Source: Gymnorhina tibicen | Lineage: Eukaryota > Chordata > Aves > Passeriformes > Artamidae | Direction of reading: 5' to 3' | Assembly (NCBI GenBank): GCA_013399875.1 | Contig: VXAZ01009469.1 | Coordinates: forward strand, 1 to 64,000 | Length of the DNA: 64,000 nucleotides | In this document: one piece after another, positions 1-12,200 of the stretch | Numbering within the stretch: position 1 is the stretch's first letter | How the letters are laid out: the number at the start of each line of letters is the position of its first letter | Program-made: the position numbers and the translations under genes | Notes under the pieces: generated by a model | The model's input: the letters and a program-made list of their open reading frames with translations, nothing else | The model's database searches: none | Told to the model about the DNA's origin: nothing

Positions 1-240
1 TACAAGGGATAACTAATTTATGATAATGGGGTGTAAAAGCAGTCTGTGATTATTTGAAACAGCTATATGATGTCTAGTTTTCCTTTGCTGAGTATTAATG
101 GTGGAAAGTACAGCAGATGGGTATGCATTAGCCTATGTCTTATTTTATCATTGCAGTTCTGGGATGCTGTTGTATGGGAAGGAAAGTAACCCAGTGGTTT
201 GGTCCATTCAAGAGACAGAGGTTCAGTTGCATACCTATAC

Positions 241-282
241 CAGTACCAGTACCAGTACCAGTACCAGTACCAGTACCAGTAC
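241..282 (+). repeat. (CAGTAC)7 microsatellite
   Basis: Seven exact head-to-tail copies of the hexamer CAGTAC. The preceding bases contain an imperfect unit (CTATAC) and the following bases drift into CAATAT, so the pure core sits inside a longer degenerate array. The frames that run through it (TSTSTS, VPVPVP, YQYQYQ) are by-products of the repeat and not proteins. A pure core like this is likely to be length-polymorphic. Confidence 0.97.
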
Positions 283-720
283 CAATATCACAAGTACTAT
301 TCAATGCAATATGTGCACAATGTACAAAACATGCAATTCCATGCGATACACCACCATCCAGTACTGAGCCTTACAACACCATCCAAGACAGTACCATGCC
401 AGTACTCAAGGAACACATACCCCAGGAGTCACTGCACACGAAACAAAACACCTTGCAGTCCAGTAGGTAACAGACAATGCCGTACACACAATACAATTCC
501 ATACATACGTAACCATGACACAAAATGCAGTGCAACACAGGATATGTGCAGTACAACACAACCCCATACCATGCAGTACAATGCAATACCTGCAATACAT
601 ACATACAATCATTGTATCATGCCATACAATACAAATACAGAGAATTCCAAATGCTGTACTAAATACCACTCAATACATAGAATACTACGCACACAGTAAG
701 ACCAAGAAACTAAGATGATA
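283..720 (+). repeat. Degenerate A/C-rich minisatellite-like array
   Basis: This segment is dominated by loosely repeated words such as CAGTAC, ATACAAT, CCATAC and ATGCAGTAC, with few G residues on the plus strand. It looks like a decayed continuation of the CAGTAC core. The several short frames crossing it in both directions have low-complexity composition and are not credible genes. Its words are the reverse complement of those in the T/G-rich array that begins near 1530. Confidence 0.65.
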
Positions 721-1065
721 AATACCATACAAGACACAGCCCAATAGGATATACGATCCATTAGTATACATGCTGTGTGGGATATATTTAACGTATTTTA
801 AAAATCTTAAATATTCATAGAGACATAGTGAAGACATATTGCATGATTTGCATGGAATTTGTTTTATGCAGCCCTGAAAGCTGGAATATTAAATATCTCT
901 ATAGCAATCAGAAAATACAAAATCATAATAATGTCTTCTATAAAAGAGATAAAAAGATGGCAAAATGTCAAGACAGTAATAAATTGTAAAATGCAAAAGA
1001 AATATTCCAAATGTCAAGTGTGAACCTCTCCTGACACAGTTTTGAACCATTTCCACATGGTATTA
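721..1065. other. AT-rich unique stretch, no feature seen
   Basis: Short AT-rich spacer between the A/C-rich array and the LINE relic. I see no gene, RNA or repeat that I can name. Confidence 0.6.
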
Positions 1066-1491
1066 CTGGAAAGACTCGGGAAAATACAGTTCTGTTAGTC
1101 TAACCCCAGTGTCTGGAAAACTTATAAAGATTGTACTGTGTGCTTCTGACAGACAGGAAATGCAATCACCAGGCACAGTCAGCATGAGTTCACAAAGGAA
1201 AAGCCCTGTCTCACTAATCTGGGATAAGGCCATCTGCCTTGTGGGTGAAGGGACAGGGCTTTTCTGGATTTTTGTAATTCCTTTGATACTGTTCCTTACA
1301 GCATCCTTCTGGTTAAGTTGTCCGTCTGTGAGATGATCAGGTGCACATTATGTTAGGTGAGGAACTGGCCTGTGACATTTGGAAGCACTTCCTGACCAAG
1401 AGGGTGGTCAAACACTGGAACAGACGTCCTCAAGTGGTGGTTGATACCCCATGCCTGAGAGTACCTTAAAAGGAGGCACTTGGACAATTCC
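1066..1491 (+). mobile_element. Decayed CR1-type LINE, internally deleted
   Basis: The left part (about 1066-1320) resembles the start of the CR1 reverse-transcriptase region: an 'SVxGKLIKIVL'-like stretch is followed by a segment corresponding to the 'HGFTKGKSCLTN' and 'DKG' part of CR1 polymerases. The right part (about 1380-1480) resembles the CR1 C-terminal region, with the family's 'gtggtca..cactgga.cag' and 'gtggttgat.cccc' words. In a full CR1 these two parts are separated by roughly 1 kb, so the middle has been lost. Stops and frameshifts are present and the element is dead. The CR1 assignment is from remembered family structure; the deletion is inferred. Confidence 0.72.
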
Positions 1492-1529
1492 CTTCACAAT
1501 GCACTTTAAATTTTGATCAACCCCAGGCA

Positions 1530-2005
1530 CATATTATATTGAACTGTATGTATTTACAGTGTTTTAGTATTGTGTTTTGTGCAGCAGTTTCTTTGGTATT
1601 GTGCTGTATGTTGTCTCAATTTGTCTTCTCTTTTGTATTGTGCTACATGTTGGATGTGTTGTATGGTATTGTTTATATCACACTGTGCACTGCATGTGAC
1701 TTATGGATGTACTGTGATGTGTTGTGTTGTATTGGGATGTTTTTTCACATTGCATTCTATTTTGCCTGTTGTACTGCATGTATTGTATTTTCACACATTA
1801 TATTTTGCGCTCTGCTTTGTATTTTGTATTTTGCATATAGTGTTGCATTGTAGATTGTTTTGTATTGTGTACTGTGTCATATATCATTTGTTGTATTGGT
1901 TTTTTCACTCTATTTTATGCACTTTATTTATGATATGGCTTATACTCTACTGACATTGGTTTGGTATTGCACTGTCATATTGTTCAATATTTGGTATTGT
2001 AGTGC
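1530..2005 (-). repeat. T/G-rich degenerate array, opposite sense to the 283-720 array
   Basis: The plus strand is built from words such as GTATTGT, GTGCTGTATTG and TTTTGTATTGTG and is nearly devoid of long A or C runs. On the minus strand these read CAATACAATAC, the same vocabulary as the A/C-rich array at 283-720. The cysteine- and phenylalanine-rich frames across it (up to 127 codons) reflect this composition and are not protein genes. The array continues at 2216-2306 and 3078-3575. Confidence 0.65.
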
Positions 2006-2215
2006 ACCTCCATCACAGCTCTGGACCATGCAACATCACGTCCCAGCAGGGTCACACACACAGCACCTCTTGGGAACCATCACTGCTGAGCACAGGCAGC
2101 CAGCTAGCCCTGCTGCTGTTCCAGATCTATGCAATGGCACAGTGCTGGTGTCCATCTCCATCTGCCTCTGTCACCTCCAATAAAAACCTTTCCATGGTGT
2201 GTGTGTGTGTGTAAA
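2006..2215 (+). other. GC-richer patch ending in a polyadenylation-like signal and (TG)n
   Basis: A sharply GC-richer island inside the T/G array. It ends with AATAAA (2179-2184) followed 13 bases later by a (TG)n run at 2198-2212. AATAAA followed by a GU-rich element is the usual layout of a vertebrate poly(A) site, so this could be the 3' end of a retroposed transcript, an LTR remnant or a terminal exon. I do not recognise the sequence. The AATAAA may equally be chance next to a microsatellite. Confidence 0.35.
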
Positions 2216-2306
2216 GTGTTCCAGCTTTGCTATCTGTAAAGTATGGTGTTTTGGAATGCCTTGTATTCAAGTATTGTAAAGTCCAGTGTTTCCCGTATGG
2301 TACAGT

Positions 2307-3077
2307 ATCATAAAGTCATAGGATGGCTTGAGTTTGAAGGGACCTTAAAGATCATATACTTCCAAACCCCCTGCTGTGGACACGGACAGCTTTCACTATG
2401 CCAGGTTGCTCAAAGCCCCATCTAACCCAGCCTTGACCTCTCCCAGGGATGGGGGATCCACAGCTCCTCTGGGCAACTTCTGCCAGTGCCTCTCCACTGT
2501 CACAGTAAAGAATTGCTTCCTAATATCTACTGTAAACTGACTCTCATTTTAAAGCCATTCCACCTTGTCATATTACTTCATGGCCTTGTAAAAAGTCCCT
2601 CTCTTTTCTGTAGGCTCCCTTCAGGTACTGGAAGGCTGCACTTAGGTCACACCAAATCCTTCTCCTTCCCAGGCTGAGAAATCCCAGCTCTCTCAACCTT
2701 TCCTAGTAGGAGACGTGCTTCATCCTTCTAATCAAAGTAATGGTTTTCCTCTGGACTTGTTCCAACAGGTCCATGTTCTTCCTGTGCTGGGACCCCAGAG
2801 CTGGATGCAATGTTCCAGGTGGGTCTCACCAGAGCAGAGCAGAGGGGCAGAATCCCCTCCCTGCCCTGCTGCCCACGCTGCTTTGGATGCAGCCCAGGAC
2901 ACGTTTGGCTTTCTGGGCTGTGAGTACTCATGGCTGGGTCATGTCCAGCCTCTCACCCACCAGCACCCCCAAGTACTTCTCCCCAGGGCTGCTCTTGATC
3001 TGTTCATTTCTCCAGCCTGTGTTGATGGCCAGCATTGCCTTGACCGAGGTACAGCACCTTGTATTTGGTCTTGTTAA
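2307..3077 (-). mobile_element. CR1 LINE, 5'-truncated, minus orientation
   Basis: The plus strand starts with the reverse complement of the avian CR1 3' end (CATAGGATGG, GAAGGGACCTTAAAGATCAT). It then follows the family antisense order: 'ggttgctcaaagccccatc', 'ctctgggcaac', 'cacagtaaagaatt', 'ccttcaggtactggaagg', 'caacaggtccatgtt', 'cccagagctggatgcaat', 'ggtctcaccagagc', 'cagcacccccaagtactt'. On the minus strand a frame carries the CR1 polymerase motif LPLCSALVRP (consensus LPLYSALVRP). About 770 bp of the C-terminal coding region and 3' UTR are present, typical of a 5'-truncated copy. It is inserted in the T/G-rich array, which continues on both sides. Frameshifts make it inactive. Confidence 0.95.
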
Positions 3078-3575
3078 AGTACAGTATTACATGGTATTTA
3101 TTGTCTAGTACATACTGCATGCATTGTGGGTATTATTTTTGTTGTTGATACTATATGTATTGCATTGTGTTCTATATTTTTATTGTCTTTTGTATTGTGT
3201 TATACTTTGGGATGTATTGAGCATCTTACTGTGCATTCTTTGTGTGGGGAGGTCTGGTATTTGTTATATTGGGCAGCATCACATGTATTGTACTGTATGT
3301 TGTGTTCCATGGTATATAACAGTATCCATTCTACTGTGTAACATACCATTTTATCCATTCTATGGTGTTTATTGTTCACTCTGGGGGGCTGTTACATACT
3401 GCATTGTGTATAGTTGTTTTTTTCTTTTGATATATGTGGTTATTATATTTTAGTATTGCACTTCAGGTATTATATTTTAAGTATTGTGCATGTTGTATTC
3501 TATAGTTTGCATTGCTTTATTTGTATTACTTGTATTGTATTCTGTGGTATGTATGGCATGATAGCATCACAGAGA
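3078..3575 (-). repeat. T/G-rich degenerate array, distal part
   Basis: This resumes the same GTATTGT / TGTATTGCATTG vocabulary as 1530-2005 directly after the CR1, showing that the LINE landed inside a pre-existing array. The hydrophobic frames (109 and 71 codons) are compositional artefacts. Confidence 0.62.
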
Positions 3576-6500
3576 GAGGGATGTGAACAGGTCAGAAACA
3601 AGGCCCAAGCATGAGAGTTGAAGAAAGGGTCTCACTTCCAGGCAAATTTCCTATAATTAGTCATATCTTAAACTGAGTCCTGTTTCAAAATGAGGGCAAC
3701 TAGAAGTATTTCATTGGCTGTATAATTTAACTTTCAAAGAGAGCTTTTCACTTTGCATTCCAAGGTAATAGCAGCAGTTTTTAACCTCCACTAAACAGCT
3801 GGCCAGCACTTCCAACAGACATCAAAAGCAAAGCACAACACTTATTCCTGCAACTTACTCAAAACTATAGGGAGACTAAGGAGCATGGCCTCAGGAAGGT
3901 ACTCTTACACTGTCAGTGCTTATTACCCAGGCTGTCCTAGGCTGCCAGTGCCCACTCAGCTGAGCTACCTTACCGGAAAGTTTGTGCATAAATGAATAAC
4001 GATGGGCCCATCTGCAGACTGATTCCTAGAATACCAGCACAGCACGGTTTGACACTAAATGTATCAAAATAAATAAATGTCTGAATCGTAGCCCAGCTGA
4101 ATGCTGTGAAGGAAGATCAGAAGTCAGTTGTTTCCTTTTATCCATTCTTTGGTATAACTAGTGATGAACTGAATTTTGCTTTAATATCAGTCATCTGTGT
4201 CACATATACTGTAACCTGATTAAATATAATTGCCTTGGGTCCTGATCTGATTATTTCATCTCCAGAGTTATTTATGCGACTGAAGTAAATTTCATATTTT
4301 ATTCAGTTAAAGTTAATAAAATATGTACAACAACATAAAAGTTTTAATGTTTTGCAAATTAAAAAATATAATCTTGATACGCCATAACACTTTAATATAT
4401 TTAATACTCTACTATTTGGTATTATATCATTCCATTGAATGGCAGCATTTAAAGTGTCACTAGCTGTTTTAATTTTCTTCTGTAAAATAAAATGCTCCAG
4501 AGGATTGAAACTGTTAAGAATGATTTTATCTCAGAAGGTTTTTTTACAGGAGTCTTTTATTCATCTTTTCCAAGACAGCCTCTTCTGCAAAACAAAACCA
4601 CAGAGGCTCATCACTCTAGAGTGGTCAGTACAATGAGCAATTCTGGCACCAGAGATAACTTATCTTACATTCTCTGCAAACATCATTAGTATTTGCAGGT
4701 TTCAGCAGCACAAAAAATATGTTGTGGTGTTTATCAGAATATTAGGAGTAAGTACACAGCTGAGCTTGCCAAATTTTACCATACTGAATTCTGACATGCA
4801 AATCCATAGCTGATGTGACTACCACAATACAGAGATGTGACCCTGTTGGGAAATCGAGTTATTGAAACCACTATTTTTAAATTTTTTTTTTTTAAGTAGA
4901 TGTGTAATTTACAGAGCTGAAAAAAATTTTCTACAGAATTAACGTAATCTGACTGGCACCATTTTGATAGTGCTATTCACATGTCTGAGACCACCCCAAG
5001 ACTTTGCTGTCTATTCAGTGGTTTTGAGAGTTGTGTCACATGCTGGTCAATCTCAAGTGGAAGTGAACACACAAGAACAGCAGAAGCTGTAGCGTGTTAA
5101 ACTCCAGTCCCCTAGATTTAGGGCTCATGACATCTCAATAAGATCCAAAAGCAGGTTTTGGGAAGACCACTAGCTATGTTCCTACTCCATGCCCCACCAA
5201 ATAATTTAAAACTTGGTCTATTAGCAAAGGTCACCTTATAGATATACTACAACAGACCGAGTTTACTCAGCCAGACCAGTTTTTAACTGTGAGCCAGTTT
5301 TAGATACAAAAAACAGGCAGAAAAAAATTGCTGACAGCTAAGCAAGCATAAGCTTTCTGTACACATGAACAGGTGACAGCTGATTCCGTACCTGGTATCA
5401 GAAATGCAAATTCAAGAACTTTAATGTAATTTAAATGGGTGCATTTGAACAATCAGAAAGTTGTATTTACACTGAATTTCATTACATCTTTTCTCAGCTA
5501 GGGCTGAGAGTTCATGGCCAGACAGCAAAGCATGAGAACAGGCAAGAGATGCTCTGGGAGGGAATTGTCTACAGTGCCTTTGTCTGAGAATCACATGTGG
5601 CTAAAAGGAGGTAAGCAACCAGCACAGCTTAATTGCTCTCAATACATAGACTTTTCTTAGCCAGATGCTAGTTGTTAAACTTCTGAACCTCTCTCTCATT
5701 TATCAACAGGCAAAGAGTCAAGGACCAATTTTGCTGGTTTATGTCTCTCTTTAGATACTTCACTCACCAAAGAAAATTTGACAGCAGCTGCCAGTTAGCC
5801 ATAAACAAGAGCAAGTTTGGGCCTACTTCTCTGCTACACTGAAAGCAGTAGAGATGCAATGTAAGATAAATCAGGTCTTGGAAGAAAATGAATGAAAGCA
5901 ATACATGGCACATCAGTTCTTCTCACCAATAAGAAAGTCTTTTGGCCCACCCATTTGTCCGTGTCCTCCTGAAAGAAACAGGAGTGAAGAGAAACTACAG
6001 CAACACAGTACAGTGGGGATGTGGCATTTAACCAGAGAGCCTAACAGGACTCTGTTTCCCAGTCATGTTAGAGAGGTCATGAGAAAAGTTTAGATTTCTT
6101 CATTCTTTTGTGCCAGACACCTGCAGAGCACCAGAGAAGATATCTTTACCCTTCACTTTTGTGCCCAGCTGCCTGCTAGCACATAGCCCCACATAGGCTG
6201 TATACTGTTCCCACATCCAGTTGTGCTCCCATATTGGTATCAATGTCTTCTCAATTTTTAATAGAAAACTCAGATTAGCAGAAGTCCTCTATCTTGATGC
6301 TTATCATTAGACTGAGATGACAGAAGAAATACATTCCATGATACTAAAAAAGAGCTTTGTGAGCAAAACACTTAGAATCAGAATTAAACTTCATTAATAT
6401 GATCCAAGGAAGCACAGTAGCTGTGTTGTACAATGAACAAGGGACAATTTCCCCTTCCCTCAACTCTGAGAGAGACAAATCAGCTGACAAATTTCTATGC

Positions 6501-9066
6501 CATGCGCTGATACAGGAAATGCTGATTTCCTACATAGGCATGTAGGGATAGCAGACCTCACAAGCTCTCCTGATTAAAGCTTGCGTAAGGTGCCCATTCT
6601 GCCCAGTCTCCCTGCTGTGCAGATATTGCTAATGTCTGAATCACCAAAATCCTGTTGGAGAAGGGACAAGGTGAGTGATCTGCTGCTGAATTGTGTAAGG
6701 GCACACTGCCTGCCTCTGGGGATGGAAAGGTTGTAGCTTGCAGGAGGGAGAAGGCAGATCTATTCATAACTGCTCCTCATTGCAAGCAAAAAGCATCTCT
6801 TGTGTTATACAAGAAACTGGCAAGCAATTGAGGATAGACTCAAGCCATTAAATGCCTGCACTTCCATGGGGAAGGTCCCAAGGTCCCATTACCCAAAGGA
6901 AGAAACTCTTAATAAAGAACGTGTACTTGGATGATGTTCCAGAGAGAGAGCCCAAAAATATTTACTTCAGTTCCAACTTCTCTGGGCACTCTCAAGGAAG
7001 ACAATAGCATAAGCTATTAGCCAACATGAAAACACAATAAAGAAAAAAGAGCTGCAAAAATGTGACAGTCATACAAATGACTTAAGAATAGGACAGAGGA
7101 ATAGGCTACAAGCTAACTGAGAGAACACAGCACTAATGAACGAGGTCTGGTTTTCTCTTGATACTTAATTTCAGCAAAAAAACCCAAAATAACAGCAAGA
7201 CCAACATCAGTAATGAAGTGTTATATATTTAAGACAGTCAGATTCCTTTAACAATTTCAAAGTGCCTTGCACTTTCGCAGCCTGACTTCAAGCCTCATCA
7301 AGCCTACAGCAGATTTCAATTTCTATTAAATTGCAAGCAGAAATGCACTGCCCAGGCTTCTTCCAGCTGAGTTCCCATAAGAGCCTGGTACCCAGCTGAT
7401 AGTTAGGGTGTGTCTTTACATCTAAAAGGGAGTGATACTTCTCCCTAAGGTGTGAACAAGAGAGAGAGCTGTAGATGAAATGCTGAGTGCCAGGAGGAAG
7501 AGGAACTGTATCCAGGCATTTAGTGGAGAGCAGCTTGTCAGGGCTGGGAGTGGGAGCAAACACCCCGGAAACTGCAGGGTGTAAGCCATTGCCTCTGGAA
7601 GTAGCTCCTCACCACTCCTCTTCACTGTGAGGCAAGTTTACCCTGGGAGCCAAACTACACCCCACCTTCTGTCAGGTTCCTTCTCATAATCAGGGGAACT
7701 GTAACAGAGCTCAGAGATGTTCACACCAAGGTGTCACAACCATGCAAAAAAAATGGATGCAAAGACACCCACAAGAGCATGTATTTTTCTGCCCTTCATG
7801 TTGCTTCTCTCACAGGCTCTCTTGGCTTGCCACCCGAGGCTTTGCTTTGTTACCATGGACTGGAGCCAGGCCACAGCACAGATTCCATCCTGCTCCTGGG
7901 GGTAAGGGACAAGGGAGGCAGGAGAACTTTCTCAGACACTTATTGTTATTCCTTTCTAAACATAGGGCCCCCTTCCCCAGGGAAATGAAAGGCAAATAAA
8001 ATCAACAGCGAAAGCACATGAAACAAATTTTTCCTTGATTTGCCATACAGCTCATATTTTCATGCACTCCTACTCATGCATGCTTTGGGAGGCAATACTA
8101 AGCAGAGGAGTAGAAACCAAAGGCAAGGGCTGAACCGAACCTGATAGATTAAGGCTAGTAGATATCTCTGGAAAAGATTTAGCATGTTCATCTCTACTTT
8201 CAGAGGAATTCTGTCATAGAAGGATTCACATCATATTTATAAATAAGCCTAGATTCTGCTTTCCATTTGTCCTGAACAGCATAGACTACCCCCAAGACAA
8301 AATTTTTATTGTGTTCAACTATTACTTGGGAGACAAATTCTGAAATCTTACCTCAGAGTCACACTATCTCTCAGATTTACTTTTAGGCATTGAGCTATAG
8401 CTACAGTTCAGAGCAGCCAACTTCCTGCATTAGAGTGTTTATATTCCTGTGCAGAGCCCCTGGCCCAGCTAAAATCATCACCAGTAGGGCCAGGTGACAC
8501 TTTCACGGCACAGAAAAAAAGCATACACTCCACACTTCCATGGGAACATGAGCATCTGCAGCCAATGAGTGAATTTTGTTCACTTGCATATTTGGCTGGG
8601 AGGGAGAGTTGAAGTGGAAGTATTTTGAAAATTTCGCAGAAGGACGTGATAATAAAGACATGAATTCCTTAAGAAGGTCTCATCTGCCTCCAAGAAATTA
8701 CTTTTTGCTGTCTTAAAGAACTGTATCTTGAAGTACCTGGAGCAGCCAGCTGAAGCTGGTTGCTCTGCTGACTTTGCATTTGGACAGGAGGAAAATAAAA
8801 GCAGAGAAAAGGAAGCAAAGCAATGTCAAACTCTGCTTTCAAGTGCCTAAGTGTCTAAGAACAGGACATGGTGTGAGGGAAAACTAATTAACAAGCTACT
8901 GAAAGGAAGAATAGCATCACTGAAAGTGCACTCTGGAGAAGACAGCCGCATTTCATGCAGTCTCCAAGTGACCGTGTGCAGCAACAGCAGCTGGAAACCA
9001 ATGGCTGGAAAACAGTTGATGTTAGAACCCCAGGCAGCTCCAGGGAATGGTTAGCTGTCCTTACAA
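3576..9066. other. Unique AT-rich DNA, no gene seen
   Basis: About 5.5 kb read on both strands without a recognisable gene, RNA or transposon. Open frames are all under about 95 codons and show no family motif. A slightly GC-richer part near 7.3-7.9 kb holds several overlapping short frames on both strands, the pattern expected from a local drop in stop-codon frequency and not from a gene. Confidence 0.6.
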
Positions 9067-9190
9067 TGAGAAGAGAGAAAGAGAGAGAAAGAGAGAGAAA
9101 GAGAAGGAGAGAGAGAGAGAAGGAGAAAGAGAGAAAAAGAGAATGAGAGAAAGAGAAAAGAGAGTAAGAGAGAGAGAAAGAGAGATTAAA
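9067..9190 (+). repeat. (GAGAAA)n-type polypurine tract
   Basis: About 120 bases of almost uninterrupted purine on the plus strand (GAGAGAAAGAGAGAAAGAG units, AGAGAG cores), broken only by isolated T residues near 9145 and 9168. It continues as an A-rich stretch to about 9212. The Ser/Leu/Phe-rich 138-codon minus frame and the Arg/Glu-rich plus frame across it are artefacts. Long mirror-like purine tracts can form triplex DNA; that is family knowledge, not something shown here. Confidence 0.93.
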
Positions 9191-9212
9191 AAAAGAAAGA
9201 AATATTAACATT

Positions 9213-12200
9213 TTCTTTGATGGAGGCAGAAATAAAGGTGAAAGTTCAGAAGAGCCTGTGCTACATGATCCAGGCTTGAAGAGATAAGTTAGAGCTACAA
9301 ACACTGACTGGGTTCCCTGTGCAATTCTTGTTTAAACTAGGAGAAAACAGGATTTTTTGCTGCACTCTGAAGGTGACAGAGGCTCCTGAAAGGAAACTAT
9401 TCTTTCATAAAGTAAAAAGATTTGCTAACCAACAGAAGTTGCCCAGTCCAGACAGAAGACATCATTTCCTGAATTGCTGTCTCAAAGAATAAATCTGGCA
9501 CAAGAAGTTTCCACTCCTTTTCTCTGGAGACTTGTCCACAATTTCACTGAAGTGTACCTTGGATTCTTTTTCACAGAAGCCAACTAGAAACGTTGTGCTT
9601 AGCTGAGGAACAGTGCTCAGAAGACTGAGCTCAGGCAAAGGATGAAGCAAATGAGTGTCAAAATTGTAGGTTCTGACCAGGACATGGTGTTCAGCTAAAC
9701 ATATTAAAAGCAGTCTGGGCAGAGTAAGAGCATGCACCAAGACAGTATCATTAAAAGAATTAATGTAAGGAGTAACTCCTTTCTGTCTTAAAACATCCAA
9801 ATATTTGTATCACAGAACTTTTAACTGACTTTGCTACTGAGGCTGGCATCACACAAATGGTACCCTAAGATGTGCAGTGGGAGGACTGATAATGTTATGC
9901 TGCTGAAATTTATGATTCTGATCTAACAACGTCCATTAAAACAAAACAAAACAGAACCCTCAGGCAGAACAGAATGTGGAGCTCGTGTTAGACAAACGTA
10001 TAAACATATCACGTGGGCCTACACATGCTCTGGCAAACAGCACAGACCAAGGAAATGCCCTGCATTTGTGAAGCAATACAGCTGTAAAGAATTACAGCAC
10101 TATGTAACAGAGTATGCAACACCACCACGCGGACAAAGGCGATGGCAACAACACCCACTGTGAGGTCAGAGGAACTTTTCCAGTAGCCTGCAAGCAAATC
10201 AATTCATGCATGTCCAACTGACTGCAGGAAAATGTGCAAATGTGGTGCCAGAAATACTGGTAATAGTACTAAGGAGGAGCTATGGAAATAGCAGTGAAAG
10301 CTAGAGCCAAGCTTCATGAAACTAAGAATATGAGTTGAAAAAAAAAACATAAACCCAAGTACAATGCAATCTGTTCTAGCACTCTCTGGACCCACACTGG
10401 TAGTTAGAAAGCTGTTCATATGATTTTCAAACCATGCATATTATTGTTCATTACTGCTCTTAGTTTGCTTGAAAAGGAGTAGGCAGGGAGCTGACCTTTT
10501 TGGAAGGCACCACAGGAAGCAGGTAGCAGGTGGCACCAGGCTTGCACTGGGGGGGTGAGGGCAGAGGGAGTGGGCTGTGTTACAATAAGCCATCCAACTG
10601 AAACCTGTATGGTGAACAAAAACCTCTCTGGCTCCAGGTGATTGCTGAAAAGCATACAGCTCTCCTCAGCCATGCCTTCGGAGGGCAAAGGAAACCGAAA
10701 TGAAACAAAGGGTGATATTCCTAATTAAGGAAGGAGGCAGAGGATATATTCACAGGGATGGATCTAGAGTCCCCAGGATATTCAAACTATCTCTGCAGAC
10801 TGACCCAGTTCTCATAAAAAACATCTTTGTTGCAACTCTGGTGAGCCACACAAACAGCAGTTTACTTCTAGAGCAGTAAACTCAGGGCGTAACTCAGATG
10901 TGCTGCCAAGGCATTCCTGCATTTAGGAACTAGGAAGAGGACTATGCAGGACCTCTTTCACCTGGCAGAGAGGGCCTGCAGAAGATATATTTATATCCTA
11001 CCTGAAATACATCCAAGAGAATCACAGCATAAATCTGAAAATCTGATAGGCCATCTTGCTTTGAGCATTGATAATTCAAAGAGTTTCCAGGTCCGCTGCT
11101 TTAAAAAATTATTAAGAAAGCCATAAATGCGATAAAACTACCTAGCTGATATTTTCCCCTGTTTGAACAAATTCCTAATAATTACATAAGAATAACATTT
11201 TCTTCTTTGCCTAATAAGCAGTTAATTTTCTAGAGTCACTTTATGCATTAATGTGTCACAACTGTCCCTGCATTTGTTGTCCAACAACCATTTTAACTTA
11301 CAGAGGAATTAGTCAATTCCCCTTTTCCCTCATCCCCATATTAGCAAGTTTCCATTACCCACTTAGAAATATTTTTAAAGTAGCAGCCGGAAGAGAAACA
11401 AAACAACTGGTACCTTTTAAGCTTAAAATTTCCGGCTAATACGGTATTCTCTGGAGTGCTTCAATTCTGTGGTTTTGAATGCCTTTCACATAGCAGAGAT
11501 TAGTTACTGGACAGTGACTCACCAGGACACTTGGCTGAAGTGTGTTGGATTATGTAATGGGAAGGGAGATGAAGACATAATATGAAATCTTTTGCCTTTT
11601 GCTTTTGCTTTATGCAATGACCCTCACTCTGAAAAATTTCACACATGGTGCTGTCTTTAAATGGGAGAACTATACCTTATGCTGAATGAAGAGATATCAT
11701 CGTAGTCAATCATCAAAACTTTGTGGCATGAGCCTAAAAATGAATTATTTTCTCTAAAAAAAGTTATGCAAGGAAGATCAATTCCATACCTGAAGAGCTA
11801 ATGGCTCTCTATGTCCACAGCACACACCCAGACACACACCCAAAATGTTTACCCTCTTGGCTGATACAGAGAGCTCTCTGAGGGGGCTGACTCTAGGGAA
11901 AGCAGAGGGATGCACACAGTGCCTGTGCTCCACAAGATCACTCTCAATATTGGCCAGTTTTTGGCACTGGTGAGACAGGATTCTCCTTGCTTCCTGTCTT
12001 TCCAGTTTTCATTGTCGTCATTTACACAAGCCAAGGTTGTACAGAGAGGTGTGTTTAGCCCTCGCACTAGGACGTGTTTTCAATTCTTCATTTTTGCACA
12101 CATTTCTTGCAGGCCACCAGCCAAGTGGGTGGAAAGCACAGGTAGTAATTGATAACCGCCCTGCACCAAATTAAGTTGTTCATTTCAGTCCCATTTAGCA

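Noticed and set aside
98..699. Overlapping frames of 89-166 codons at the left end
   Set aside because: They translate the CAGTAC array and its degenerate continuation in all frames; low-complexity Ser/Thr, Val/Pro and Tyr/Gln runs, no gene.
1539..2183. Hydrophobic, cysteine-rich frames resembling membrane proteins
   Set aside because: The T/G-rich array gives Phe, Leu, Cys and Val codons in every frame; several frames overlap and none has a family motif.
8888..9304. 138-codon minus frame rich in Ser, Leu and Phe
   Set aside because: Its core is the complement of the purine repeat at 9067-9190.
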